Source: Metallococcus carri
GTDB lineage: Bacteria; Actinomycetota; Actinomycetes; Actinomycetales; Dermatophilaceae
Length of the DNA stretch: 64,000 nt
Reading direction: 5' to 3'
Assembly (NCBI RefSeq): GCF_011440275.1
Contig: NZ_JAAOIV010000003.1
Span: forward strand, 186,001 to 250,000
Shown here: positions 9,777 through 17,975 of the stretch, in pieces
How the letters are laid out: each line of letters opens with the position of its first letter
Position numbering within the stretch: position 1 is the first letter of the stretch
Notes under the pieces: generated by a model
Database searches by the model: none
The model's input: only the letters and a program-made list of their open reading frames with translations
What the model was told of the DNA's origin: nothing
Translations under genes and position numbers: made by a program

Positions 9777-9824
9777 GGTTTCGACGCGCTCCTCCGCTTC
9801 GCTCCCCCGCTTGCTCAACCAGCG
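9777..9824. repeat. Intergenic repeat of the TTTCGACGCGCTCC...CTCAACCAGCG type
   Basis: The 194-bp gap between korB and rarD contains GTTTCGACGCGCTCCTCCGC followed by TTCGCTCCCCCGCTTGCTCA and ACCAGCG. Its ends are partly inverted copies of each other (CCAGCGCGG before it, CAACCAGCG at its end). This layout matches, from memory, a dispersed intergenic element common in Micrococcales. No second copy was found in the window. Confidence 0.5.
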
Positions 9825-9860
9825 ACAACGGTGGCAGCGCTCGGATCGCAGACCGATGTA

Positions 9861-9887
9861 TTGCACTTCGAAGCTTTGCACTAGCGT
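9861..9887 (+). promoter_or_regulatory. Probable rarD promoter (leaderless)
   Basis: TTGCAC at 9861-9866 and TAGCGT at 9882-9887 give a 15-bp spacer, and the GTG start of rarD is only six bases further on. The short spacing to the start suggests a leaderless mRNA. Confidence 0.45.
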
Positions 9888-9893
9888 CGGCTC

Positions 9894-10823
9894 GTGAAGC
9901 AACGCAGTGAGCAGAGCCAGGGCACCGTGTACGGCTTCCTCGCCTATCTGCTGTGGGGCGCCTTCCCGCTCTACTTCGCCGCGCTCAAGCCGGCGACCGC
10001 CTTCGAGGTGCTGTGCCACCGCATCCTGTGGACGCTGGTCGTCTGCCTGATTGCCCTGGCGGCGACCAAGCAGCTGCGCTTCCTGCGCGACCTCGCACGC
10101 GACCCGCGCCGCCTTGGCACCATGGCGGTTGCGGGCGTGCTCATCGCGATCAATTGGGTCGTCTACATCTTCGCGGTCGTCACCGGCCACACCGTCGAGG
10201 CGGCCCTCGGTTACTTCCTCAACCCGCTGGTCACCGTCGCGCTCGGCGTGATCGTGCTGCGGGAGAAGCTGCGCCCCCTGCAGTGGGTCGCGGTGGGCGT
10301 CGGCGTCATCGCCTGCGTCTATCTCGCCATCGACTACGGCCGTCCGCCGCTCATCTCGATCACGCTGGCACTGACCTTCGCGGCATACGGCCTGATGAAA
10401 AAGCGCATCGGCGGCTCCGCGAACGCCCTGCAAAGCCTCGCCGCCGAGAGCGCCGTCCTCGCTCCGGTGGCCGTGGTGATCCTGGCGGTCATCACCGCGC
10501 GCGGCGAGACGACCTTCACCACCCAGGGCGTCGGGCACACGCTGCTGCTGCTCAGCACCGGCATCGCGACCGCTGTGCCATTGCTGCTCTTCGCCGCCGC
10601 GGCCTCGCGCGTGCCGCTGGTGACCATCGGGCTGCTGCAGTTCATCACGCCGGTGCTGCAGTTGCTCTGCGGCGTCCTCGTGCTCGGCGAGCACATGAAC
10701 CTCGCCCGCTGGATCGGCTTCGCGATCGTCTGGGTGGCCCTCGCGATCCTCACCGTCGACTCGCTGCAGGCCACCACCCGCGCTCGCCGCCTGGCCCGCG
10801 CCGCCCAGGGCGCCGCCTGCTGA
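9894..10823 (+). CDS. rarD: EamA-family transporter RarD
   Basis: 309 aa, ten predicted hydrophobic helices in two five-helix EamA halves. RarD hallmarks are the N-terminal GFLAYLLWGAFPLYF and CHRILWTLVV; the C-terminal half has LLLSTGIATAVPLLLFAAAA and GLLQFITPVLQLL. A drug/metabolite-superfamily permease in the cytoplasmic membrane; the substrate is unknown for most members (chloramphenicol-sensitive protein was the original label). GTG 9894 is supported by the promoter boxes just upstream. Convergent with the minus-strand FAD oxidase gene, with a 2-bp gap. Confidence 0.9.
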   Translation: MKQRSEQSQGTVYGFLAYLLWGAFPLYFAALKPATAFEVLCHRILWTLVVCLIALAATKQLRFLRDLARDPRRLGTMAVAGVLIAINWVVYIFAVVTGHTVEAALGYFLNPLVTVALGVIVLREKLRPLQWVAVGVGVIACVYLAIDYGRPPLISITLALTFAAYGLMKKRIGGSANALQSLAAESAVLAPVAVVILAVITARGETTFTTQGVGHTLLLLSTGIATAVPLLLFAAAASRVPLVTIGLLQFITPVLQLLCGVLVLGEHMNLARWIGFAIVWVALAILTVDSLQATTRARRLARAAQGAAC

Positions 10824-10825
10824 AC

Positions 10826-12151
10826 TCAGGCGCCGAGCACCCGGTCGAGATAGGGATTGGCGAAGGTCCGCGCCGGGTCGAGCCGGTCGCGCAGCGCGAC
10901 GAAGTCGTCGAACTTCGGGTATGCCGCGCGCAGCCGTGCGGCATCCAGATCGTGCATCTTGCCCCAGTGCGGGCGCGCCTCGTCCCCGCAGTGCGCGCGC
11001 AGGATCCACCAGAACGCCTCGAAATAGTCCTGGTGCGGGCGCTTGTGGAACTGGTGCACCGCGATATACCCCGAGGCGCGCCCGTAGGCGGTGGACAGCC
11101 ACCGATCGTCCGCCGCGGTGAAGCGCACCTCCAGCGGGAAGGAGGTGATGGAGGAATGCCGCCGCAGCCAGCCGTCGAGCTCGCGCAGCACCGGCGCCAC
11201 CGCCGCCCGCGGGACCGAGAACTCGCTCTCCCGGAAGCGCACGTCGCGGTCGGTCGGATAGACGATGTGCGACCAGTCGGTGTAGCTGCGGCCGGACAGC
11301 GCCATCGTGCTGACCCGGTTGAGCGGGGCGGACAGCCGGGGCACTCGCGTGGTGAGCTCGTTGACGACCCCGAACAGCCTGTTGGCGATCAGGTCGTCGT
11401 CCAGCCGCGCCTTCCAGCCCGGCAGGGGGTCGCGGCGCGCCAGGTCGGTATGCCGCTCGTTCAGCTTCGCGAGCACGCGACGGCTCGCCGGAAACCAGAA
11501 GAACTCGAAATGGTCGTGGGAGTCCACCAGGTCGTCCAGGCCGCCGAGCACCTCCGCCAGCTCCATCGGCTTTTCCACCGAGGTCAGCAAATAGCTTGGG
11601 ACACACTGGAATTCGATTGCGGTGAGCACACCGAGCGCGCCCAACGTCAACGCCGCCCCCGGCAGCCAGTCAGCGTGCGAGGTGTCGGTGATGCGCAGCA
11701 GCGACCCGTCGGCCAGCACCAGCTCGACCCCGCGCACCATCCCGGCGAAGCCGGTCAGCCCGATGCCAGTGCCATGCGTGCCGGTGGAGGTCGCACCCGA
11801 CAAGGTCTGCCGGTCGTAGTCGCCTTGGTTGGCCAGCGCGAGCCCGCGGGCATGCAGGTCGACGACCGCATCGGCCAGCCGGGTGCCCGCACCGAGCCAC
11901 ACCCGCCCCGCCTCCTCGTCGACCGACCGGATGCCGGCCAGCGCGTCCATCCGCAGCTGGATGTCGACCGGCTCCCCGATCCCGGTGAACGAATGCCCGG
12001 ACCCAATCGGCTTGACCCGCAAGCCATCCCGCGTCGCCGTCGCGCAGATCTCCTGCACGTGCGCCACATCGCGCACCGCGATGATGCGATCCGGTTGTGC
12101 CACAACGGTGCCCGACCAGTTGCTCCACTCAGCCAAAGTTGTGCCCCTCAC
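10826..12151 (-). CDS. FAD-linked sugar-1,4-lactone oxidase family protein
   Basis: 441 aa. Belongs to the vanillyl-alcohol-oxidase type FAD family, closest in look to D-arabinono-/L-gulono-1,4-lactone oxidases. The N-terminal FAD domain has KPIGSGHSFTGIG, where the histidine is the usual covalent flavin attachment point, and GATSTGTHGTGIG. The C-terminal cap has EVRFTAADDRWLS and the catalytic-region motif RPHWGKMH. Cytoplasmic, no signal peptide. The GTG start lies inside the upstream aldolase gene (23-bp overlap), so the two are probably co-transcribed under the TetR-family regulator. The exact substrate is not determinable from sequence. Confidence 0.85.
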   Translation of the reverse strand: MRGTTLAEWSNWSGTVVAQPDRIIAVRDVAHVQEICATATRDGLRVKPIGSGHSFTGIGEPVDIQLRMDALAGIRSVDEEAGRVWLGAGTRLADAVVDLHARGLALANQGDYDRQTLSGATSTGTHGTGIGLTGFAGMVRGVELVLADGSLLRITDTSHADWLPGAALTLGALGVLTAIEFQCVPSYLLTSVEKPMELAEVLGGLDDLVDSHDHFEFFWFPASRRVLAKLNERHTDLARRDPLPGWKARLDDDLIANRLFGVVNELTTRVPRLSAPLNRVSTMALSGRSYTDWSHIVYPTDRDVRFRESEFSVPRAAVAPVLRELDGWLRRHSSITSFPLEVRFTAADDRWLSTAYGRASGYIAVHQFHKRPHQDYFEAFWWILRAHCGDEARPHWGKMHDLDAARLRAAYPKFDDFVALRDRLDPARTFANPYLDRVLGA

Positions 12152-13280
12152 CCCGGTAGGTCTTCGCCGACCCCACGACCTCGCCTGCGCTGACGAGCGT
12201 CACCGTGTCGAATCGTTCGCACATCTCACCTGCTTTGGTATGCCGGAACCACACCAGGTCGCCGACCTCGAGTGAGCGCGCCGCCTCACCCCGCAGCGGC
12301 GTCTGCACCTCGCCGGCGCCTTCGGAGCCGAAGTAGCGCAACCCCGAGGGGAAAACCGGCGACGGTGACCTCGAAGCGCCGGCCGCGCCCGAGGCGGCAT
12401 ACCCGCCGGAGAAGGTGACCGCGACATCAGGCCGCGGCTTGCGCACGACCGGCGAGGCGAACCACGCGGCCGGCACGAGCCCGCTGTCGTCGAAGCCGTC
12501 GAAGCTCGCTGGCTTGAAAAGGCCTGAGCCTGCTGCGAGTTCGGTGACCACCGGGTCGAGGCGGGTCTGCGCGAGCGAGCCCGTGCCGCCCCCGTTGACG
12601 AACTCCAGCCGCGCGTGCTCCCCCACCGCGGCGGTATGCCGGGCCCGGTCTCGGCGCAGCTGCCGCAGTGAGGCTCGCTTCATCGCGCGGACCCCTGCCT
12701 GGTGGTCGTCCGGCACCCCGGCCACCTGGGCTTCGTAGAACATCAGGCCGATGACGCGCACCCCCGGCATACCGGAGGCGAGCCGGGCGAGGGCACTCGA
12801 GGCGGCTGGCGTGCCCAGCGACGAGCGGTGCGCGCCGACCCGCAGCCGACCGATCCGCAGCGAGCAGTCGATGTCGAGGCAGACGCGCAAGGGTGTCCCG
12901 GCCGCGAGCTCGTCGAGCAGCCGCAGGTGCTCGGGCAGATCGACCATGAAGGTCACCGCCGCGGCGAGCGAGGGCGAGCCGGCCACCTCGGCAATCGCCG
13001 CGCGGTCCACGCTCGGATAGGCGACGACTACGTCGTCAATTCCGTTGCGCGCCAACATGATTGCCTCGGCGACCGAATAGGCGAGCACGCCCTGCCAGCC
13101 GGGCCGCGCCAGCACCCGCCGGATCAGCTCCGGCACCCGCACCGACTTGCTCGCGACCCGCAGCGGCACGCCCCCGGCGGCGGATTCCAGCGCGTCGGCG
13201 TTGGCGTCGAAGGCGTCCAGGTCGACCACCGCGACCGGAGCCCCGGCGCCGCGCACCACATCCCACGGCGGCGAGATCAC
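12129..13280 (-). CDS. PLP-dependent amino acid aldolase/deaminase (D-threonine aldolase-like fold)
   Basis: 383 aa. Alanine-racemase-type fold III PLP enzyme. VAVVDLDAFDANADAL and the lysine in PLRVASKSVRVPELI (the PLP Schiff base) are at the N-terminus; VCLDIDCSLRIGRLRVGAHR and EFVNGGGTGSL are also typical. The C-terminal barrel contains VGDLVWFRHTKAGE and ends RGEGHNFG, where the family binds metal through conserved His/Cys. Often annotated amino acid deaminase/aldolase. GTG 13280 overlaps the tetR stop (GTGA); its 3' end overlaps the lactone oxidase. Confidence 0.85.
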   Translation of the reverse strand: MISPPWDVVRGAGAPVAVVDLDAFDANADALESAAGGVPLRVASKSVRVPELIRRVLARPGWQGVLAYSVAEAIMLARNGIDDVVVAYPSVDRAAIAEVAGSPSLAAAVTFMVDLPEHLRLLDELAAGTPLRVCLDIDCSLRIGRLRVGAHRSSLGTPAASSALARLASGMPGVRVIGLMFYEAQVAGVPDDHQAGVRAMKRASLRQLRRDRARHTAAVGEHARLEFVNGGGTGSLAQTRLDPVVTELAAGSGLFKPASFDGFDDSGLVPAAWFASPVVRKPRPDVAVTFSGGYAASGAAGASRSPSPVFPSGLRYFGSEGAGEVQTPLRGEAARSLEVGDLVWFRHTKAGEMCERFDTVTLVSAGEVVGSAKTYRGEGHNFG

Positions 13281-13873
13281 GTGCGCCGGCCCAGCCCCAG
13301 GGTGGCGGCGAACATCAAGGCATAGGCATCCAGCACCCGCAGCGCTGCCTGGTCGTCCCCGTCCGCGATCCAGGCGAGGGCCACCCCGTCGGTCATCGCC
13401 ACGACCATCCGGGCCACTGTCTCGCGGTCGACGGGCAGCCCGTCGATCCGCAGCGCGTAGTGATCGACGAACTGCTCGACCGTCTCGTACGCCTGACGGA
13501 ACATCATCCGTGCCAGATCCGGGCCCGGGTCCTCCTGGCGGACCAGATGGGTGACCAACTCATAGACCAGCCGCTGCCGGTCCCGGTTGCCGCCCGCCTC
13601 GGTCCAGTAGGACTCGAAGGCTGCGCGGATCACCGTCAGCGGATCGTCCCGCTCGATGTCGCCGAGCTCCAGCGAGGGCTGGGAGATGCTCTCGACCACC
13701 GCTTCGAACAGCGCTCGCTTGGATCCGAAGCAGTAATGCACCGTGCCCAGCGAAACCCCGGCCTCACGCGCGATCCGGCGGACGGTCGCCGCCTCGAGAC
13801 CCTCGTCCAGGCCGACCCGGATCGCCGCCTGCACCAGCTCTCCACGTCGGACCTCTGCCGCCACCCGTGCCAT
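13277..13873 (-). CDS. TetR/AcrR-family transcriptional regulator
   Basis: 198 aa. The N-terminal helix-turn-helix is clear: ATVRRIAREAGVSLGTVHYC, followed by FGSKRALFEAVVE. The C-terminal ligand domain is family-typical but gives no ligand. ATG 13873 is preferred over GTG 13882 because a TACTGT box at 13886-13881 then stands seven bases before it. A perfect 6-4-6 palindrome (13896-13911) overlaps where the -35 would be, so autorepression is likely. First gene of a three-gene overlapping operon with the aldolase and the FAD oxidase, which are therefore its probable targets. Confidence 0.88.
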   Translation of the reverse strand: MARVAAEVRRGELVQAAIRVGLDEGLEAATVRRIAREAGVSLGTVHYCFGSKRALFEAVVESISQPSLELGDIERDDPLTVIRAAFESYWTEAGGNRDRQRLVYELVTHLVRQEDPGPDLARMMFRQAYETVEQFVDHYALRIDGLPVDRETVARMVVAMTDGVALAWIADGDDQAALRVLDAYALMFAATLGLGRRT

Positions 13874-13895
13874 GGCGGTCACAGTAGCCGAGCTG

Positions 13896-13911
13896 TTGAA
13901 CGTGTGTTCAA
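13896..13911. promoter_or_regulatory. Palindromic operator for the TetR-family regulator
   Basis: TTGAACGTGTGTTCAA: perfect 6-bp arms with a 4-bp centre, in the 54-bp gap upstream of the tetR gene. It lies about ten bases upstream of the TACTGT -10 box, so bound repressor would cover the -35 region. Confidence 0.7.
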
Positions 13912-13927
13912 GAACTCGTGAGTAGCA

Positions 13928-14917
13928 CTAGCTCAGCCGGCGGGCCACCGACCCCGGCAGTTCGCGCAGGGCGCGCACCGCATCGGTGTCCGGCAATGGG
14001 TCGAGCAGCGCGGTCGCCTCCCGCGCGATCCGCTCGGTGTGCTCGCGCGCCTGCTCCAGCGCCGGGTGTGCGCGCATCAACGCCAGCGCCTCGGCGTGCT
14101 CGGCCGGGTCGGTGAGCGGCCGGGACACCAGGTCACGCAGCCGCGCGTCGGCGGGGTCGGTCGAGGCCTGCAGGTAGAGCACCGGCAACGTGACCACGCC
14201 CTCGCGCAGGTCGGTGCCGGGCTCCTTGCCGGAGGTGTCGGACGCGATGTCGAGGATGTCGTCGGCGAGCTGGAAGACCATGCCGACCTTCTCGCCATAC
14301 TCCGCGAGCAATTCGACGGTCGCGGCATCGCAGCCGCCGAACATCGCGCCATAGCGCGCCGCGGTCGCGATCAGCGAGCCGGTCTTGTCCGCCAGCACGC
14401 CCAGGTAGTGCTGCAGCGGGTCCGCACCGGGCGGCGCCTGCCGGTCATCGCCGATCTGCCCGGAGCACAGCCGCACGAAGGTCCGGGCCTGGATCAGCAC
14501 CGCTTCCGCACCGAGCCCGGCGACGACCTCCGAGGCCCGCCCGAAGAGCAGATCGCCCACCAGGATCGCGGTCGTGTTGCCGTATGCCGCGTTCGCGCTG
14601 GTCACCCCGCGTCGCACCTCGGCCTCGTCCATGACGTCGTCGTGGTAGAGCGAGGCGAGGTGGGTGAGCTCGACCCCGACGGCGGCGTCGACCACCTGCG
14701 GGTTCGCGCCGGCACCGACCTCGGCGGCCAGCAGAGTGAGCATCGGCCGGAAGCGCTTGCCGCCCGCGTCCAGCAGATGCCGAGAGGCACCGTCGATGAA
14801 GTCGTCGTCGTGGGCGACGACCTCGTCCAGCCGGCGCCCGACGGCCGCGAGGCCCTCGACCAACCGCTCGCTGAGCGCGTCGGTCGCCCCGGGCAGGGCG
14901 ACGGTCGGCCCGCTCAT
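13928..14917 (-). CDS. Polyprenyl diphosphate synthase (menaquinone side chain)
   Basis: 329 aa. trans-Isoprenyl diphosphate synthase. The first Asp-rich motif is LYHDDVMDEAEVRRG and the second QLADDILDIASDTSGKEPGTD; GGKRFRPML precedes them. Chain-length residues before the first motif (HLASLYHDD) lack an obvious blocking aromatic directly at -5 apart from the tyrosine, so product length cannot be fixed. It is the last gene of the nuo operon (ATGA overlap with nuoN), and menG and menJ are at the other end, so its product most likely becomes the menaquinone tail. Confidence 0.92.
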   Translation of the reverse strand: MSGPTVALPGATDALSERLVEGLAAVGRRLDEVVAHDDDFIDGASRHLLDAGGKRFRPMLTLLAAEVGAGANPQVVDAAVGVELTHLASLYHDDVMDEAEVRRGVTSANAAYGNTTAILVGDLLFGRASEVVAGLGAEAVLIQARTFVRLCSGQIGDDRQAPPGADPLQHYLGVLADKTGSLIATAARYGAMFGGCDAATVELLAEYGEKVGMVFQLADDILDIASDTSGKEPGTDLREGVVTLPVLYLQASTDPADARLRDLVSRPLTDPAEHAEALALMRAHPALEQAREHTERIAREATALLDPLPDTDAVRALRELPGSVARRLS

Positions 14918-16449
14918 CGCAGGAAGATCGACGCCGACTTCGCGGCGTCGAGCAGCGGCGACGGCAGCACGCCGAGCATCAGCGTGAGAGCGGCACCGAC
15001 CGCGACGGCGGCATACGTGAGATAGGACGGGTTCACGACCGAGACGCCGTCGATCGGGTCGGAGAAGTACATCAGCACGATGACCCGCACGTAGACGAAG
15101 GCGGTCACGGCGCTGGCGAGCATCGCGAGCACGACCAGCCACACCCCGCCGTGCGCCACCGCCGGGGCGAAGAGCGCGAACTTGGCGGTGAAGCCGGAGG
15201 TGAGCGGGATGCCCGCGAAGGACAGCATCATGAACGCGAAGACCGCGGCCACGACCGGGCTGGTGCGGCCGAGGCCGGCCCACTGCGACAGATGCGTGGC
15301 CTCGGCGCCGGACTGGCGCACGAGCGCGATCAGCGCGAAGGCGGTGATGGTGCTGATGCCGTAGGCAGCCAGGTAGAACATCAGGCCGGCGATCGAGGTG
15401 CGGTCCATCGCCACGATGCCGAGCAGCAGGAAGCCCGCGTGGGTGATCGAGCTGTAGGCGAGCAGTCGCTTGACGTCCTTCTGGGTGATCGACAGCACGG
15501 CACCGACGACCATGGTCAGCGCGGCGACGACAGCGAGCACCGGCTGCCAGTTCCAGCGCAGCGCCTCGAAGCCGACGTAGAACACCCGGGCCATCGCGCC
15601 GAAGGCGGCGATCTTGGTGCAGGCGGCCATGAAACCGGTCACCGGGCTCGGTGCGCCCTGGTAGACATCCGGGGTCCAGGAGTGGAAGGGCACCGCGCCG
15701 ACCTTGAACAGCAGCCCGACGGCGACGAGCAGGATGCCCGGCACCAGCAGCGAGTCCAGACCGGTGACCTGCCCGACGGCCTTGGCGATGACGCTCAGGT
15801 CGGTGCTGGTGGTGGCGCCATAAATCAACGCCGCGCCGAAGATGAAGAACGCCGAGGAGAACGCACCGAGCAGGAAGTACTTCAGCGCGGCTTCCTGCGA
15901 CAGCAACCGGCGGCGCCGCGCCAGCCCGGTCATGATGTAAAGCGGCAGCGAGAGCACCTCGAGCGCCACGAACATCGTGAGCAGATTGCCCGAGGCGGGG
16001 AAGAGCATCATGCCGCCCACCGCGAAGAGCGTCAGCGGGAAGACCTCGGTGGTGGTGGCTCCGAGCCGCTCGGCCTGGGCCTCCAGCGGCGAGCCCGGCA
16101 CGGACGCACCGGACTGGGTGAAGGCATCCGCGCCCTCCCGGTCCAGCCGCTCGGCCATCACCAGCACCGCGAGGATGCTGAGCGCGAGCACGATGCCCTG
16201 GAACATCAGCGTCGGGCCGTCGACGACGACCGCGCCGGCGGCGGTGATGCCCTGGTTGTCCCGGGAGTTCAGCAACAGCGCGGCGAGCGCACCGGCCAGG
16301 CCGATCAGCGTGAGGGGCAGCTGCGCGACATACCGCGACGCGCGCGGCACGAAGGCCTCCACGAGCACCCCGATCATCGCGGCCGCGAACACGATCAGCA
16401 TCGGCAGCACCGCCGCGTAGTTGATCTTCGTGGCGACGAACTCGCCCAT
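14914..16449 (-). CDS. nuoN: NADH-quinone oxidoreductase subunit N
   Basis: 511 aa, about 14 membrane helices. One of three antiporter-like proton-pumping subunits of complex I. Typical features are ALKYFLLGAFSSAFFIFGAALIYG, the lysine-bearing LFKVGAVPFHSWTPDVYQG and LLAYSSITHAGFLLLGIVAM. Starts with ATG overlapping the nuoM stop (TGATG) and ends overlapping the polyprenyl synthase start (ATGA). Confidence 0.96.
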   Translation of the reverse strand: MGEFVATKINYAAVLPMLIVFAAAMIGVLVEAFVPRASRYVAQLPLTLIGLAGALAALLLNSRDNQGITAAGAVVVDGPTLMFQGIVLALSILAVLVMAERLDREGADAFTQSGASVPGSPLEAQAERLGATTTEVFPLTLFAVGGMMLFPASGNLLTMFVALEVLSLPLYIMTGLARRRRLLSQEAALKYFLLGAFSSAFFIFGAALIYGATTSTDLSVIAKAVGQVTGLDSLLVPGILLVAVGLLFKVGAVPFHSWTPDVYQGAPSPVTGFMAACTKIAAFGAMARVFYVGFEALRWNWQPVLAVVAALTMVVGAVLSITQKDVKRLLAYSSITHAGFLLLGIVAMDRTSIAGLMFYLAAYGISTITAFALIALVRQSGAEATHLSQWAGLGRTSPVVAAVFAFMMLSFAGIPLTSGFTAKFALFAPAVAHGGVWLVVLAMLASAVTAFVYVRVIVLMYFSDPIDGVSVVNPSYLTYAAVAVGAALTLMLGVLPSPLLDAAKSASIFLR

Positions 16450-17975
16450 CAGTTGTGGCTCCCGTCAACGGCCGCGCCGGTGGGCGCGGGGTCCTGGACT
16501 CCGACATGCTGCAGCGTGGTCTTCACCGCGGGGCGCAGCAGGTCGAGGGCCGGCTTCGGGAAGAACCCGAGCACGACCATGATCGCGATCAACGCTCCGG
16601 CGACGACCTTCTCCCGCGGGCCGAGGTCGGCGACGGCGGCCCGCTCCGGCTTGGGCCCGGTCATCACCCGCTTGTAGAGCAGCAGGATGTAGAGCGCCGC
16701 CCAGATGACACCGGTCGCCGCGATGACACCGGCCACCTTGTACTTGCTGAAGGTGCCGATCATCACGAGGAACTCCGAGACGAAGGAGTTCATGCCGGGC
16801 AGGGCCAGGCCGGACAGGCCGGCGATGAGGAACACCCCGGCGAGCACGGGGGTGACCCGCTGCCAGCCGCCGTAGTCCTCGATCTTGCGGCTGCCCCCAC
16901 GGGCGATCAGGAACCCGGCGAAGAGGAAGAGCGCCGCGGTGGTGAAGCCGTGGTTGATCATGTAGAGGTTCGCGCCGACCTGCGAGGTCGAGGTCATCGC
17001 GAAGATGCCGAGCACGATGAAGCCGAAGTGGCTGACCGAGGTGTAAGCGATCAGGCGCATCATGTCGCTCTGGCCGATGGCGACCAGCGCGGCATACACG
17101 ATCGAGATCAGCGCGAGGGTGATCACGACCGGCGTCGCCCACTTGGAGGCATTCGGGAAGATCTCGAGGCAGAAGCGGATCATCCCGTAGGTGCCGACCT
17201 TGTCGAGCACGCCGACGAGCAGCACGGCCGTGGCCGGGCGCGACTCGGCGGCCGCGTCGGGCAGCCAGGTGTGCACCGGCACCATCGGCGCCTTCACCGC
17301 GAAGGCGAAGAAGAAGCCGAGGAAGAGCAGCCGCTCGGTGGTGGCCGACATCCGCAGGCCGTGCAGGTTGGTCACCAGGAAGCCCTGGTCACCGCCGGGT
17401 CCCTGCTGGAACAGCCCGATCACGGCGACCAGCATGATCAGCCCGCCGAGCAGCGAGAAGATCAGGAACTTGACCGCGGCATACTGCCGGCGCGGGCCGC
17501 CGAAGCTGCCGATCAGGAAGTAGACCGGGATCAGCATCGCCTCGAAGAAGACGTAGAACAAGAAGACGTCCGTGGCGGCGAAGACGCCGACCATGAAGGT
17601 CTCCAGCGACAGCATGAGCGCGAAATAGCCGCGCGCCCGCGGGCCGTCGACGTCCTTCCACGCGGCGAAGATCGAGATCGGCACGAGCACCAGGCTCATC
17701 AGGATCAGGCTGAGTGAGATGCCGTCGACGCCGAGCGCGTAGGACACCCCGAACTGCGGGATCCACGAGTGCGTCTCGGTGAGCTGGAACTGCGCGGTGC
17801 TGCCGGACTTGTACTGGGTCGCGGCGGCGATGCCGAGCACCAGGGTGACGAGCGAGAAGACCAGCGCCACCATCCGTGCCGACGCCGCGGCCGCCTTGGG
17901 CAGGGCCGCGACGACGATGGCACCGATGAGCGGCAGCAGGCCGATCGTCGTCAGCCAGGGGAAACTACTCGACAT
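16449..17975 (-). CDS. nuoM: NADH-quinone oxidoreductase subunit M
   Basis: 508 aa, about 14 helices; proton-pumping antiporter-like subunit. Diagnostic stretches are FFEAMLIPVYFLIGSFGG with the key glutamate, FFAFAVKAPMVPVHTWLPDA with the key lysine, and RLIAYTSVSHFGFIVLGIFA. ATG at 17975 (TGATG with nuoL) is preferred; the GTG one codon upstream is possible. Confidence 0.96.
   Translation of the reverse strand: MSSSFPWLTTIGLLPLIGAIVVAALPKAAAASARMVALVFSLVTLVLGIAAATQYKSGSTAQFQLTETHSWIPQFGVSYALGVDGISLSLILMSLVLVPISIFAAWKDVDGPRARGYFALMLSLETFMVGVFAATDVFLFYVFFEAMLIPVYFLIGSFGGPRRQYAAVKFLIFSLLGGLIMLVAVIGLFQQGPGGDQGFLVTNLHGLRMSATTERLLFLGFFFAFAVKAPMVPVHTWLPDAAAESRPATAVLLVGVLDKVGTYGMIRFCLEIFPNASKWATPVVITLALISIVYAALVAIGQSDMMRLIAYTSVSHFGFIVLGIFAMTSTSQVGANLYMINHGFTTAALFLFAGFLIARGGSRKIEDYGGWQRVTPVLAGVFLIAGLSGLALPGMNSFVSEFLVMIGTFSKYKVAGVIAATGVIWAALYILLLYKRVMTGPKPERAAVADLGPREKVVAGALIAIMVVLGFFPKPALDLLRPAVKTTLQHVGVQDPAPTGAAVDGSHN

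Noticed and set aside
9700-9893. Possible small RNA or gene between korB and rarD
   Set aside because: The gap is accounted for by an intergenic repeat and the rarD promoter boxes; no independent signal.
13928-16507. Single 859-codon frame joining nuoN region and the polyprenyl synthase
   Set aside because: The first part is an out-of-frame reading of nuoN; the synthase has its own ATG at 14917 with an ATGA overlap.
15151-16677. Long plus-strand open frame (508 codons) opposite nuoN/nuoM
   Set aside because: His/Arg/Glu/Gln-rich antisense translation of conserved nuo genes; typical shadow in high-G+C DNA.
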